Positions 52,401 through 64,000 of a stretch of 64,000 nucleotides of DNA are shown one piece after another. Below the pieces are notes generated by a model that was not told the origin of the DNA, ran no database searches, and worked only from the letters and a program-made list of their open reading frames with translations. Numbering within the stretch: position 1 is the first letter of the stretch; every line of letters starts with the position of its first letter. The DNA is taken from assembly GCF_000150275.1 (NCBI RefSeq), contig NW_002060949.1, positions 4,574,844 through 4,638,843 of the forward strand, read 5' to 3'. A program made the translations under genes and the position numbers. The stretch is from Trichoplax adhaerens (lineage: Eukaryota > Placozoa > Uniplacotomia > Trichoplacea > Trichoplacidae).

Positions 52401-55400
52401 GATTTAATTTTGACAAATTATACGACGTGCAACTAATTTGATTGGTTTTGATATATCCTGGTACTTAGATAGAATACTAAAATGAAGATTTCCGCTAATA
52501 ACTTTGTATTCTAACTGCATAATCGTCGCTTTGTATCACGCCTAATTATAACTGGTATCTTTCAGCATTCATTACCTTCAAAGCATTCTATCGCTAGATT
52601 ATTCAAATATCAAATTGCTATTATTGTAACTACAATATATTTTCACAAGAAAGACCTATTACTCGTTCTAATGCTTTGTATTCTAGTTTAAAAATGAAGA
52701 ATGGTGCTTTGATAAAGAAAATTGCCTTACTGACACTGGTATTTCTTAATAACTGAGTGGATAAGTTTAAATATTACATAATTCAATCTCCTTATGGCGT
52801 CAGCGATCATAAATTAAAGTATAGAGAAAATACGTCTCATATTTATAGGTGTATACTGTATAGTTCAACTATCGACTACGATAACTCACTATATCGTCTA
52901 AATTCATGGTATTCTTATACTATATCACTAAGATATAATCTCAATCTGAATGTATTGAGCAGCATAGAAAGATGCAATAACTCATTTAATCTAATCTAAG
53001 GTTTACAGTATTCAACACCAGGCCACCATTATAGTTGACTATAAGAGTAAGTGCATTTCGTCTTAAGTTTATATAATACGGAATGCTTTAATCGTTTGAA
53101 AGGACATAGTCGAGATTGATACTGTAATTCATACCTATTGATGACATGATAAGATATGGTGGTAGTATTACTGCTCTTTCTCATCAATATACGCGTATAA
53201 TAGCATTTCAATTTATCGGAATAGTAACTTATAAAGGATGCTTTAATGGAAGTTTACAATATAACTATTGTTATCTACAATCGACTATGAAATAGTATGG
53301 CGTCTAAAGATTTTCCTAGTTTCCAATTAGCTATTATAGTAAAGTTCATAATTTATCATATCGCCTATTATCAATTTATTAACAATTTGATGAGATGACG
53401 ACAATTTTTTTCCTTTAATTATATATTTTATAAATTTTGATGTTATTCTATTTTATTAAGAATGTAGACTAATTGAGATAAAATAGTTATAAGCCAGCGT
53501 CATTGAATTTTTGATTGATTAATGTAGCTTAATTTAAGTAATTTAGCTAGATATGAGCAAATGGTAGATGATTCTTTACTAGGGCCTCATCAACAATAAC
53601 ATCAATTATATTATAAACGCTAGTCTAAATGGCACTAGAAGAACATGGAAAGAACTCTGTTTAATCAGGCTAATTTTAATGAACCTGTGAAATATTGAAA
53701 TTTTTATGGAAAAGGATTGATCATTATTTCAATAAGACGAAGAATAGGTTGATACTGTCATGAAAATCGCTAAGTTGATATCGTACCGTAGTTGACTTAG
53801 CTATACAGTATACCCAGTATGGGGCCCTATATACTATACAATTATAATCATTTATGCACATTTAGAACTAGATAAATATTCTATTTCTATTACGATACAA
53901 TGCGATATCGAAGTTTGTAAGATAAATTTATTGCTGGTGAAGGAAAAACTTTGTAGTATTACCTTGAAGCTATAATTATCATGAACTATTATTTATAGTC
54001 GTCATAAGTGATAGCATTAGCTACGACAGCTCTGAAGAAAGAGTTCATTTTCATTCTCAAGGAATAATAATCATCTTGCTAAAGATTGGCAATTTTACTA
54101 TACGCATATTATTATTTTACTGTATTGCTTTTTTTTCTATCATCAATTTCTTTGACTTGAATAGAAATTAGAATTTATTTTTATCAAATCGTTAAATCAT
54201 GTTTGAATGATAATATGTTGTTATTCTTTTTTTTATTGAAGTTACATCTTTTAAGGAGGTCAAATAGACACAAAAGAGCGGTATTTTAATGAACTATCAA
54301 TCTACAGGCGAGCCTATTATTCAGTAATTTTTATTTGATTATTCTGTCCAATTGATTTATCACTGTAGGCTGATGTTTTTATTCCATATTTAATTTAGCA
54401 TCATCGGATAGATTTATCTATATACAATGTTAATTAAATAGAGAACAATATATCAGTAGGAAGAAGAATAGATGAGAGATCTTTTCTTCGTCAATTGTAT
54501 AGAATTGAATAAAGTAAGAACGTATAAGACGTTAGTTGTTCCCTCAAACCATTTGACAGTATTCAAGCTACTATTGTTCATCAATTTTACTATGGATTAC
54601 TATTGAATGTTTTCCTGTTATCATGTATTTTTTCCTTCCTTGCTCTCTTTTTCTCTATCGCCTTTGCCGTTATTAATTTAATTTTTTTTTTAATGTCCCT
54701 GCTAAGACAGCTTAAGCACTTTTTCTATCGATATTGTCTGCCTTTTAGCGTTGAACTATGCTAGCGCTGTTATCAGAATATGTATTGGCTTGATAATTTT
54801 TATTTTTAAAAGCTATCAAAGAGAATAAAGAGGATTATTGCTGAAATTTTTAAGATCCTTGCATTCCCCACCCCCTCCTATCTGATATTTCTTGTTGTTA
54901 AAATCAGTCTATCGTCGATGATGTAGATAGTATCACTGAAAATAGGCTTGCTTTGTTATCTTTATGACTTGTCAGTTTAACGAGGTTTATTTTTGTATGA
55001 TTAATTAGTTGACCATGAGACATTGCAATATCATCATTTTAAGCTATCACAATTGCATATTATAATTTATTCAGGACATCAAACACACATCGAATTATTA
55101 ATTAGGCTATGATAGAAGGTAAATTGGTATTACACTCGACAAGACTTTGCTTTTCTAGGTAGTTTAATGAAGAAGATCTTGATTTTTGATCTGTGCTATC
55201 TCTCCACAACTATAATCTATCCTCATAATTTATTTTCGACACAAGTTGCATTGTCTGCTATGCCTGCAAACTTGACATGTTTTGCAGTTTACGGCATCTT
55301 CTTGATTCTTATCCTTGTCCTACCTTTTTTTCCTCCCCCTATAATACGTATACTGTACCGTACTGTATGTGTAGCGTATATTGTTCTGTGAATAAACAAT

Positions 55401-55520
55401 GATTAGCTTACGTAGAGCATTATATTGATGATTCGAGATAGAGTAGGATAGAGAGATTTTAGAGGAGGGAGTTTCTCCTACCAGCAGCATCCATGCAATT
55501 TTGGCTGAGTTGAGGCCATT
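46407..55520. other. Long A+T-rich region without supported genes
   Basis: About 9 kb with only short chance frames on both strands, none with splice-site continuity or family similarity. It is the first part of a 14-kb gap in an otherwise gene-dense window. It could hold regulatory elements, noncoding RNA genes or exons too short to recognise by eye. Confidence 0.4.
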
Positions 55521-55551
55521 TTGTCGAGGATTGGAAACCAATCCTCGACAA
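55521..55551. repeat. Perfect 14-bp inverted repeat with AAA loop
   Basis: TTGTCGAGGATTGG at 55521-55534 and its exact complement at 55538-55551 flank AAA. A transcript from either strand would form a tight 14-bp hairpin. A smaller GGAG/CTCC inverted repeat lies just upstream (about 55463-55479). Confidence 0.9.
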
Positions 55552-55617
55552 GCCGCCATCCTCCATACTGCGACATGCGATAGTAATAATAATAATTAAT
55601 AAATAAATATACAACGA

Positions 55618-56048
55618 ATAGGGCTACTGTTTCGGTACGTTTAGTCCAATCCAGTCTAGTAAAGGCAAGTTCCTGTCGTAGGTCCAGTTGTTGTCGATAC
55701 AGTGGTACGTACCATGGAGAACTGACGCATCGTCGTGTTCACCGTCATAGGTTGTACGTTTTACCGTACATCAGCGCAGTCTTGACGTCAGTCGTTCCAC
55801 GTCAGTGATTCGATATGTCGTACAGTACAGTACGACAAGACAGTAGTACAGTACAGTATACTGTAATCATGAGACAAAAGCGCTCAAGTCTGGCGGTCAT
55901 TTCTGAATGTACAGGACTGTACCGCGAAACCATATACAGTAATAGCGCACATTACCGCAGTATCATTCGTAGTAAGTCCAAATCTTTGGCGAACCGAAGA
56001 CATCGAGCAAAGACAGAGAGTTACCTTGCCATTTTTTCCTATTTTTAA
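55618..56048 (+). other. Less A+T-rich island with CRE octamer and short open frame
   Basis: 55618-56000 is visibly richer in G+C than the surrounding 14 kb. It contains TGACGTCA at 55783-55790, a nearby CACGTCAG, a GTACAGTACAGTAC cluster (55820-55865) and an ATG frame at 55869-56048 (59 codons, basic, no family recognised). It may be a promoter with a small or multi-exon gene, or a noncoding transcript. Confidence 0.3.
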
Positions 56049-59000
56049 GACTTTTGTTGAACTCTTCTTAACTTTTCTGACTTGATCTATTTTCCTACTC
56101 ATTATTTTCAATTTGCTCGGCCATTTATTTGGGTAAATTTAGACTTGATCATCTTGGCCGTAATCAATGTCAACTCAGTGTAAATACATGGATCATACGC
56201 ATTCATAGCGCTGATACGATCGATTCTATGGATATAGTTAGCAATGACTGATATTTTTGAACTGCAAGAAAGTTAAAGAAAAATACATTGATTGGTAATT
56301 ACATTTGAACAAGCAGGAAATACCTCGATAGAATCCTCTTGTTTTGCAGAAAATTGAAAAAGGAAAGTCTTTACTCATAAAAATTGGCAGTAAAAATTGG
56401 AGTTGAAAGAAAAGGATATCTTGCTAGTGATACTATTGATACTACTGTGCTATCCACTCCTTCACTGTGATAAAAGAAGCCTCTTTCAATAGGTATGTCA
56501 AATAATAAAAACGAATATGTATTACTATAAGAATACAATAATGATAGGAAAAAACAGCAAGAGGAAAATTCACTGAATGACATCTCGCAATCCAATTTCT
56601 CTCAACCTTGACATATTGATGTACATTAGCGCAAAATGGCTCTATGACATGACTTTCTCTATCGAAATTGAATTGAATTCTCACTGCAAGAGTACCCTAA
56701 ATTGAGTCAAAAAATAATTCTTGAACTGGTTTTACAGTTAAAGAAAAATAATAATAATAATAATCATAACAAAGCCAGTTAGTACAGTATATTTACAGCT
56801 TGTTATATTCATCATGTTGATAAAGAATAGCGTTATTATCGGCCATAGACTTTGTAGACCAGCTAATGACAGAGACATAAGATAAAATGATTGACTTGTA
56901 CTCCACTGTATACTGTACAGTACACTATACGTTCATATAGTGTACGTCGTATACTATACATTTTTACCAACGTGAGATAACGAAAATAATTTCCACAAAT
57001 TTATATCGTATAAAGCTATCATTGACAGGGTGATCATTATGTGATCTGAATTAGACCAGTAGGAACTTCTCAATAAAAACTTACCAGCATAAAAAAGTGG
57101 TAAAATTGCTATTTGCCAATCAGAGTAAGATAGAAGAGTTTGAGAATAACACAAGACAACCTTTCAAAAATTTTTTTTTCCAGTAGTGCGCTATTAACGG
57201 CAATCATATCCCAACATTGCTATCATTGCAATCGTCTACAGCGGAGTTTTATAATAATATAAACAGCATTCGAAAATTAATAAAATAGTGTGCATAAATA
57301 TAAAAATACTAGTTGGGAATTTGATGTTTCGCAATTGCAAGGTGTCACTTTTATATATAATATATAATTTCGTATAATCAAACCCTCTTTCATACTTCCT
57401 TCCTCTTTGCCATCCAAAAAGTCATTCATCAACATAATTAAAATTAAAATTCATGGTGTATATTAGAGTATATAAGTGGAAAGAATCCTGATTTAAATTA
57501 CTTTATCCGTGGTGAAACTAGTAATTGCTTTTGAAATATGCGATTTACAGTTAGTTAAGTTAGAGCCCATCCCATCTTTAAAAATATATAAGACCGCTGA
57601 ACACCGGTTAGGCATACTGTCGATGATACTAGTCATAGTACTGTACGCTAACATCAGGTGAGTACACGCTATACGATATCATCATTTTGTACTGTCATTC
57701 TAACTCTTTTCTCCACTGGAAATCTTAATCCTTCTTCTTTTCACGCGTGCGATTTTTTTTATCTAATATTGTAACATAGCTACTAGACTACAATTTAGAA
57801 TCCTAATACCCCTTAGAAGCTTGCAAAATCTTGCTCTACATAATTTATCTATTACAATTAAAAACAAAATTTCTTTCTTTCTATCTCGAGATGATTTCAT
57901 GCCGTACTCTAATATTAACGTTCTGTGACGCGATATGCCACTCAATTACGTGTTAGACAGTCAATTTGTTAATTACCATAATAATTTAAATTTTAGTTTT
58001 TCCGATCGATGCATAGTTGAGTAGTGACTATGAAAATCTTGGAAACCGTAAAAAAAGTTGTCATTTTTACTCCTAGCCATGATTGATATGAAGTATTTCA
58101 TTTCTCATTATCTTTTTAACCATATAAATTACTGAATTTTTTAACTTAGCTTTGTATCCTCGACTCCAAGTCGATATCTTTTTATTGGTAGTGTTTACAT
58201 GTACTAAGCAATGAATACGTATCTCTAACTCTGTAAAGTACAGTGTACTGTAGTTATCAAGATACGACAACACACATTTTTCTATATCCTAGATATTTTT
58301 AGGTAATGATACTACAACAATCCACTACTTTTTATACTCAATATTCTTCTATTCGGTAATATTGAGATTTTAATATACAGTACAGTACAATACCATTACT
58401 GCACTGTGAGTACTTGTGTAGTTGATCAGTTATGATCGTTATATCCTACAGTAGCCTTGAGGATAATTACATACGCGTATTATGAACGTGGACTTAAAGA
58501 TAGAAATTGTTCATTTCTTCTCAGATCTTTCTTCAATAAATCTGGCATTGCGCTAAGGTTGTCGTGTGTACGTTGTCTTTTTAGTTATACTGTACTGTAC
58601 TGTATACTGCTCGTTTTACAGCAACAACTTTATAGCTACCCATCGATTAAAGATAATGTACTGTACAGTATAAGACTGATTTACTGTGACTATATATTAT
58701 ATATTGTATTATTTCTAATTCGATTAATATGTTAGATTACGTTATTTTTGGTCATATGGTTTTGATATTTCCTTCCCCTTTGTCAAGTCAAGTATAGGCG
58801 TCTTTTCGTAACCGATGTACTAGCCCAGACCTCCAAAGTACACCGGGTATACTGACTGTACTGTATGCGAACTGCATTCAAATTAATTAGTCTTTGACTT
58901 TGACTGTCTAACATATCATAAAAAACAAGGAATTTTTAATACTTGGGATATATTTGAACACTTGGCATATACTGCATTTTATGTTATTGAACTATGAGTT

Positions 59001-60733
59001 GATTTTATAATTTTTTTTTATCGTCCGTACAAGTGTGCAAGTACTGCAAACTATTTGTATCCTACAGTACATGGAACAGGATTATCTTTGTACTCTTTTT
59101 ATTGATTAGTATATTACGGTCAATCTTGAGGGAGGGGATATATTTACTTGAGAGGCACCTGATCCTGGCATAGTATAATTGGTACTGCCTAGAATTCCAA
59201 ATATACGCGATTAAGAGACTCTAGCAATTGCTTCATAACGCTAAATCAATCAATCAATTGCAGTTATTATTGTATTTTTTTATTTAGGTTTATTTTAATA
59301 GATAGATTTGATAGTCTATGATGCAGACTGGATTAGCAAAATTTCTAAATTTATTGATGAATCTTGCATCACAACTATATTTGCTTATCCTTGGTATTGG
59401 TGTTCTAAAATTTCTTATTTTTAGTAAGAGCTGGCTTTAAATTAATAAATTACTATCCTTCTGATGATCATGAGGCAATAAAATCACAAATTTAGTAGTC
59501 TACTTTTTTTTCTGATACAGTTAGTAGATAGTAATATTGGTGACTGATAATGCTACTGAAAGGAATATGCGTTTACAGTATTCTTGAATTTCACTAACTG
59601 AAATTGCCGTTCTTCTTTGCTGAATTTAGAGTTATTGAATTGAATTAAAGAATGAATTATAGTTCTTCACTTATTTATATCAAGTTTGGATAGCATAAAC
59701 GTTACTTACTCGCGGCAGAAGAACGCAAAAATTCAGAAAAGGTAAATGGCGTTGAATAATATCAAGTTGACCTCAATACTTGCGTACGGGTGTATTACTA
59801 CGAGTATTAATCGGCTATTCGATAACGGCGACAACAAGAATGGGAGCATTCTTGTTACTTATCATGAATCTACTATTGAGTTAATATGTAGGAATATTAA
59901 TTGAAACTTAACTTCACTCTTGACATCTTGCTTGTAATGATACTAGTTCGCATTACTATTGAGATTGAGATTGAATTCAGTAGACTAACTTATGATTGTC
60001 ACATTATATCAATACGCTATGCTAACGATTGGATGCAATTAAAGGCTTTCTTTCCCTTATATACAATTTACTATAACTACTCTTTTAACTTAATATCATA
60101 ATAGCGTAGTTATGTTTATTCTACCTTTATTTTTATACCTACTGTACGTTTCTAGAGTGTATTAGCTAAACTGTTGAAGTTTCCTCCAACGTAATAGTTC
60201 TATTCCAAATCATATTCGTAATATCAGTTTGATTTAATTTTATAATCATGCTATCTGTAAACATACACTAACCTTTAATTATAACTAATCTACCTTACTA
60301 TTAGTATAAAAAAGTAATCTTTTTATCTAATGATATCCAGGTAAAGCTAACAATTTTCATTTCTTAAATTTAGTTTATTACTCGTTAGGCAATTGGAGGA
60401 AGTTTGGCTTTTATTAACAGCAACATTAATATACGTATATATATTTACTAGCCCAACAGGAGATTCGTAGCGGAGTAGTATCAGATTAACTAAATTGAAA
60501 ATATTTCTATCAATAGCGACTTACAAGTATCAAGGTAAGAGGTTAAAAAATCGAAATAAAGCATAGCTTATATTTTTCAAAGTTTTACTTTAATCGATGA
60601 GATGGATTTATAGAGAATAGGCTGTTGTAAAAAAATTGTATATTTTGAAATTTAACTTTTGACCATCTCAATAATTAAATTCATAACAAAGATTGTAGAT
60701 CTAAACTAAAGTGTAAAGATCGAAAAATTAATC
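56049..60733. other. A+T-rich region upstream of the 60.7-kb gene
   Basis: No supported gene. Pentamer clusters at 56905-56960 and 58585-58670. A possible short exon at 57623-57657 (ATG, 12 hydrophobic codons, GTGAGT donor) cannot be linked to anything. Confidence 0.4.
56905..58670. repeat. Dispersed pentamer clusters
   Basis: Two clusters of the ACAGT/ACTGT motif, at about 56905-56960 (ACTGTACAGTACAC and a GTATACTATAC arm) and 58585-58670 (TACTGTACTGTACTG and ACTGTACAGTA). The DNA between them is not repetitive in this way. Confidence 0.7.
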
Positions 60734-61093
60734 ATGGGAAGTGGATCATCGACTTGCGCAAGTGATAAATCGGTTGAGATAAAATTAAAAATGAAAGGCA
60801 GCAGCTCCATACCAATTCGTAGACCGTCTGCCATCTTAAATGCAGAAATTAATACAAAGCATTTAACTATTAACCCTACCACGGCTTATCGATTAGCAGT
60901 AGCAGCTCAAGGCGGTACTGTGAGCACTACCAATACTGGCAATAACTTACCTAAAAAGAATAAAAATCGGATAGTACGTAATCAAAAGTATCAAAAACCT
61001 CATTTTGAAATCTTTAAAGCTAGCAATGGTGAAGAATACACTATTTTTGTGAGAACTGACAGTCATAGATTCTATATCAATTGCATTACTCAG
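60734..61093 (+). CDS. First exon of an unidentified protein with a myristoylation-type start
   Basis: Open frame of 120 codons from ATG 60734 to a CAG/GTAAGG donor after 61093 (phase 0). An in-frame stop lies shortly upstream. The start MGSGSS fits an N-myristoylation signal (Gly2, Ser6) and Cys8 could be palmitoylated, suggesting a membrane-anchored protein. The rest is basic and Ser/Asn/Thr-rich, then a more ordered segment (HFEIFKASNGEEY, VRTDSHRFYIN) that may start a folded domain continuing in the next exon. I do not recognise the family. No downstream exon was found before the window ends, so it is partial or the intron exceeds 2.9 kb. Confidence 0.6.
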
Positions 61094-64000
61094 GTAAGGA
61101 GATAATAAAAAAATTACGTGCAATAGCTATCTAAATGAAAGACGAATATTGTCTTAATTTACGATATTAAATATTATTTTGTCTATGACGATGCCTGATA
61201 TCGTAAAATCATACTTATTGCTTTCAGCTGATTACATTTTTCACACAATCCAGTGCAGTAGAACTTCTCATCATATATAAGTAGTGGCTTTTCTTATACA
61301 CAATACTTGTACATTGATATCATACAAGATAGTACTGTCCACAAACATGCGATTTTGTTTTTTATGCGCATATTTTATCAATATAATGTAATGCACCTTT
61401 ATTGCTGTATTTATTTGTTATATTATATTCATTTACTGTTTAATTGTATTGATTGTTAGATAATTGCTTTACTGCTAAGCTTCCATATTTTTATCTCTTA
61501 AATATCAAAAATGGACCGAAGGTTTTATCTGCATACTATAACATTAGAAGAACATAGTTAACTATTAATCAACAACTCCACAAGTTACAATTATCCGTAT
61601 CGAAACAATTACGCTAGCATCTTTGATTAGCGGCAATTTTTTTGAATTCATCGTATTTTTCTATCCTATACTCACATATCTAACTTCCTACATAAGAAGC
61701 TATGATCAATTTCTATAATTAAATATACCGTATATCGCTTTTCGCTCTCCTTATAATCCTTTATAATACAGTCTACCAGCTATCTCTTTTGATAATTTAC
61801 AGGTACCAGCTGTATTAGAATAACAAATAAGGATTAAGTTACCTTGTTTAGTCTACTATTATTTTCTGTACTCTTCATAAATCCTACTCCGAATGCCTAG
61901 TATTTTCAAAGATTAAGGATTACGGTTTCCAAAGTAGTATCTTAAGTTTTATTGATAAATGATCTCCATGACTGCATATAGGTCTTTATTGAAAAGTCTT
62001 TTCATCTGTTGTCAAATACTGATAACATGACAAATTTAATAATACAATTTTTCTTTATTGACTTTTAAAAGAATACTCCGCATCATTATCAATCTACATT
62101 ATAAAGGAACATTTTTTTACGCTTTAAAGTAAATTAATGTCCAAGACTGCATTTGCCAATAATTTAATTGCTGATTAGATAGCTAATTGGAGTTAAAATA
62201 AGATAGGCTTTAGAAGGGACATTGGCTCATACATCGATTCATACATTTACGTATCTCATGTAGCTATCAGGCTGTAATGCAAGAGAATACTTTTGTACGC
62301 TTGAAATTAAGTCGATATCAAAAGATTGCACAGACTATTAATTTAACTACTAACTAGAGAGCCGACAGGAATTAAATAAGATCCGTAAATTAACTTTAGA
62401 ACGGATATTGACTAATTAATACTCCTGAAGTACAACAATATAATAATACAGGATGTACAACGTAGTCTTGTTAATGTTTGTTTTCATCTCTTTAAACTGC
62501 TATGAAATAATTCTATATGTAAAAATTTTAGTCAAAAGGGAATTGAAACGTATTCTTAGTTTAATTTATGCAGTTCATTATCTAAGCTTATTTAATGATA
62601 TTAGAGGCTTCTAGTATACGCGTATGGATATGACACGTATCTACAAGAACAAAAAAATTATAATATACAGTACGTGTTCTTCGTACACTAGGCTTGATGA
62701 GTTTGTAGCCTTTGTAAAAGGTATTTATTTAATCATGCATCTGTAAAGAAAAATAAAAAAGTTATTGTTTTATATTGGATTGATAATAATTTAATTAGAT
62801 CATGATGATTGATAAAAACGGATTGATTTTGAGATTTCTCTTCTCGAAAGTATTGATGGCAATGATGTAATTAAGAAATTAGATAATGATATGAATATAA
62901 TATGATTGGAGTTGAGACTGTGCGAGAAGTTAGCTCTGTTGCAGCTAAAGACAAATTTTATTAAGTATGATAAAAATGATCACTTTCCTTATGCTTTTAG
63001 GTACAAAATACACGCGTGTATATGTATGTACATACATGTACTGTTTGTACGCCTATTACAAGGGTACATTGATGATTGCTAACAAAAAAGTAAATTAGTT
63101 TATTAATTTAAGGAGATTTTATTTTATCCACTGTGTAGAGTATTTTAATACTCTGGGTTCTAGTAATTCGAATGCAAAATGCTTAAATACCATTTTCCTC
63201 GCTTGTATTCCATTTGTTCAGCTTAGATTTTGCGTTACGTTTAATGATCTCTATAATTCATTACGAAAATTTTTAATTTGCAATCTTTGCACGATATTTA
63301 TGAAATTAATGAGCCTATCGCACGAATTAGTCATTTCTTGAACTGTTATGGAGTGAGTAGATTAATTTATCTGATCCAACGTGGTATAATTTGTAGTGAA
63401 AATTTCTGTCTAGGTTGGTACGATACACTCAATTTTTGGTTAAGGTGTTATTTATCTAGAAAAGATGCCTGTTCATTTATATATTGTTATCAAGTGATTG
63501 ATGAAGATAGAAAGAGACTCTTTTATTTTGCATGCTTTTATGGTTAAATAATAGATGTAAAAATTACAAGGCTAGATTTTTATTATGGGAATCATTTATT
63601 TTTGTGCCGCTTCCGGAATGAAGAAGTATGTATCTAGCATGGGTTTTATAGGGTGAATACAGACTATAGAATGATTTATTATTTATTAACAGTGAGATCA
63701 AAGGTAATAACTACAAAAGTGTACTTGAAAAGATTTTAATTGGAGATGCTATTTAATTAAACGAATCGAGACAGCCGATTTGACTTTTATTTTCGTTCAG
63801 TTTTGCACGAGATGATCTATTGTATACTTATCTTCATTACCTTCGATACGGACTGGTATAATTGGCTGACTTAAATAGCGGAGAAAGTAGTAATTAATTT
63901 ATTGTTAATTACACACTACATCTATACCGATAAATGTATTTATGTAGCTACCCTTAAATCGATGAAATAATATTCTGAAAGGTCTGCGTGAATATTATTT
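61094..64000. other. No supported gene; possible intron
   Basis: Could be the first intron of the 60.7-kb gene. An 89-codon plus-strand frame without ATG ends at 63547; it has no recognisable similarity or convincing splice sites. Some GTAC-rich palindromic sequence lies at 63010-63045. Confidence 0.35.

Noticed and set aside
57623-57657. Possible signal-peptide-like first exon (12 hydrophobic codons, GTGAGT donor)
   Set aside because: No downstream exon found; such short matches are expected by chance.
1-64000. CRISPR arrays, bacterial operons, ribosome binding sites, rRNA or tRNA genes
   Set aside because: The DNA is eukaryotic with spliced genes; I found no regular spacer array, no rRNA-like sequence and no convincing tRNA fold by eye.

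Overview
The window is animal nuclear DNA: about two thirds A+T, genes split by many short GT-AG introns (mostly about 100-900 bp), and proteins of animal type (CARD caspases, an ACOT7-type thioesterase, RAB24, mitochondrial isovaleryl-CoA dehydrogenase, TSEN34, an ATRX/ARIP4-type SNF2 relative). Small introns, compact genes and mid-level divergence from human proteins suggest an early-branching animal; a placozoan (Trichoplax/Hoilungia) is my best guess, as inference only. I built the exon models by hand from splice sites, reading-frame continuity and similarity to remembered family members.

Layout. 0-2.5 kb: no gene seen, with a 3-copy tandem repeat of about 310 bp. 2.5-6.5 kb: two ACOT7-like double-hotdog acyl-CoA thioesterases, tail to tail. 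7.9-10.3 kb: TSEN34, catalytic subunit of the tRNA-splicing endonuclease, whose first intron holds a 137-bp triplication of the splice acceptor. 10.8-17 kb, minus strand: a multi-exon protein that lines up along both lobes of an ATRX/ARIP4 SNF2 ATPase but has lost essentially every catalytic motif. 17-20.2 kb: tandem repeats, runs of the pentamer ACAGT/ACTGT, and two perfect TGACGTCA octamers. 20.2-33.2 kb: a caspase cluster with a complete CARD caspase (A, plus), a complete CARD caspase (B, minus), and a partly decayed tandem copy of the same block holding a CARD-less caspase (A') and a frameshifted CARD-exon relic of B. 33.7-40.7 kb: two isovaleryl-CoA dehydrogenase genes, head to head across 569 bp, each with nine exons and identical intron positions. 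42.9-46.4 kb: RAB24-like GTPase. 46.4-60.7 kb: about 14 kb with no gene I can support. 60.7-61.1 kb: first exon of a myristoylation-motif protein that I do not recognise. 61.1-64 kb: nothing supported.

How the genes relate. This is not an operon or a single pathway. The recurring theme is local duplication: ACOT7 (inverted), caspases (inverted, then tandem), IVD (inverted). IVD (leucine breakdown in mitochondria) and ACOT7 (acyl-CoA hydrolysis) both handle acyl-CoAs. The caspases supply initiator-like (CARD) and executioner-like (CARD-less) architectures side by side. The most unusual item is the SNF2-fold protein without ATPase motifs; the second is the caspase block, where one tandem duplication appears to have made an executioner-shaped caspase by cutting off the CARD exons.
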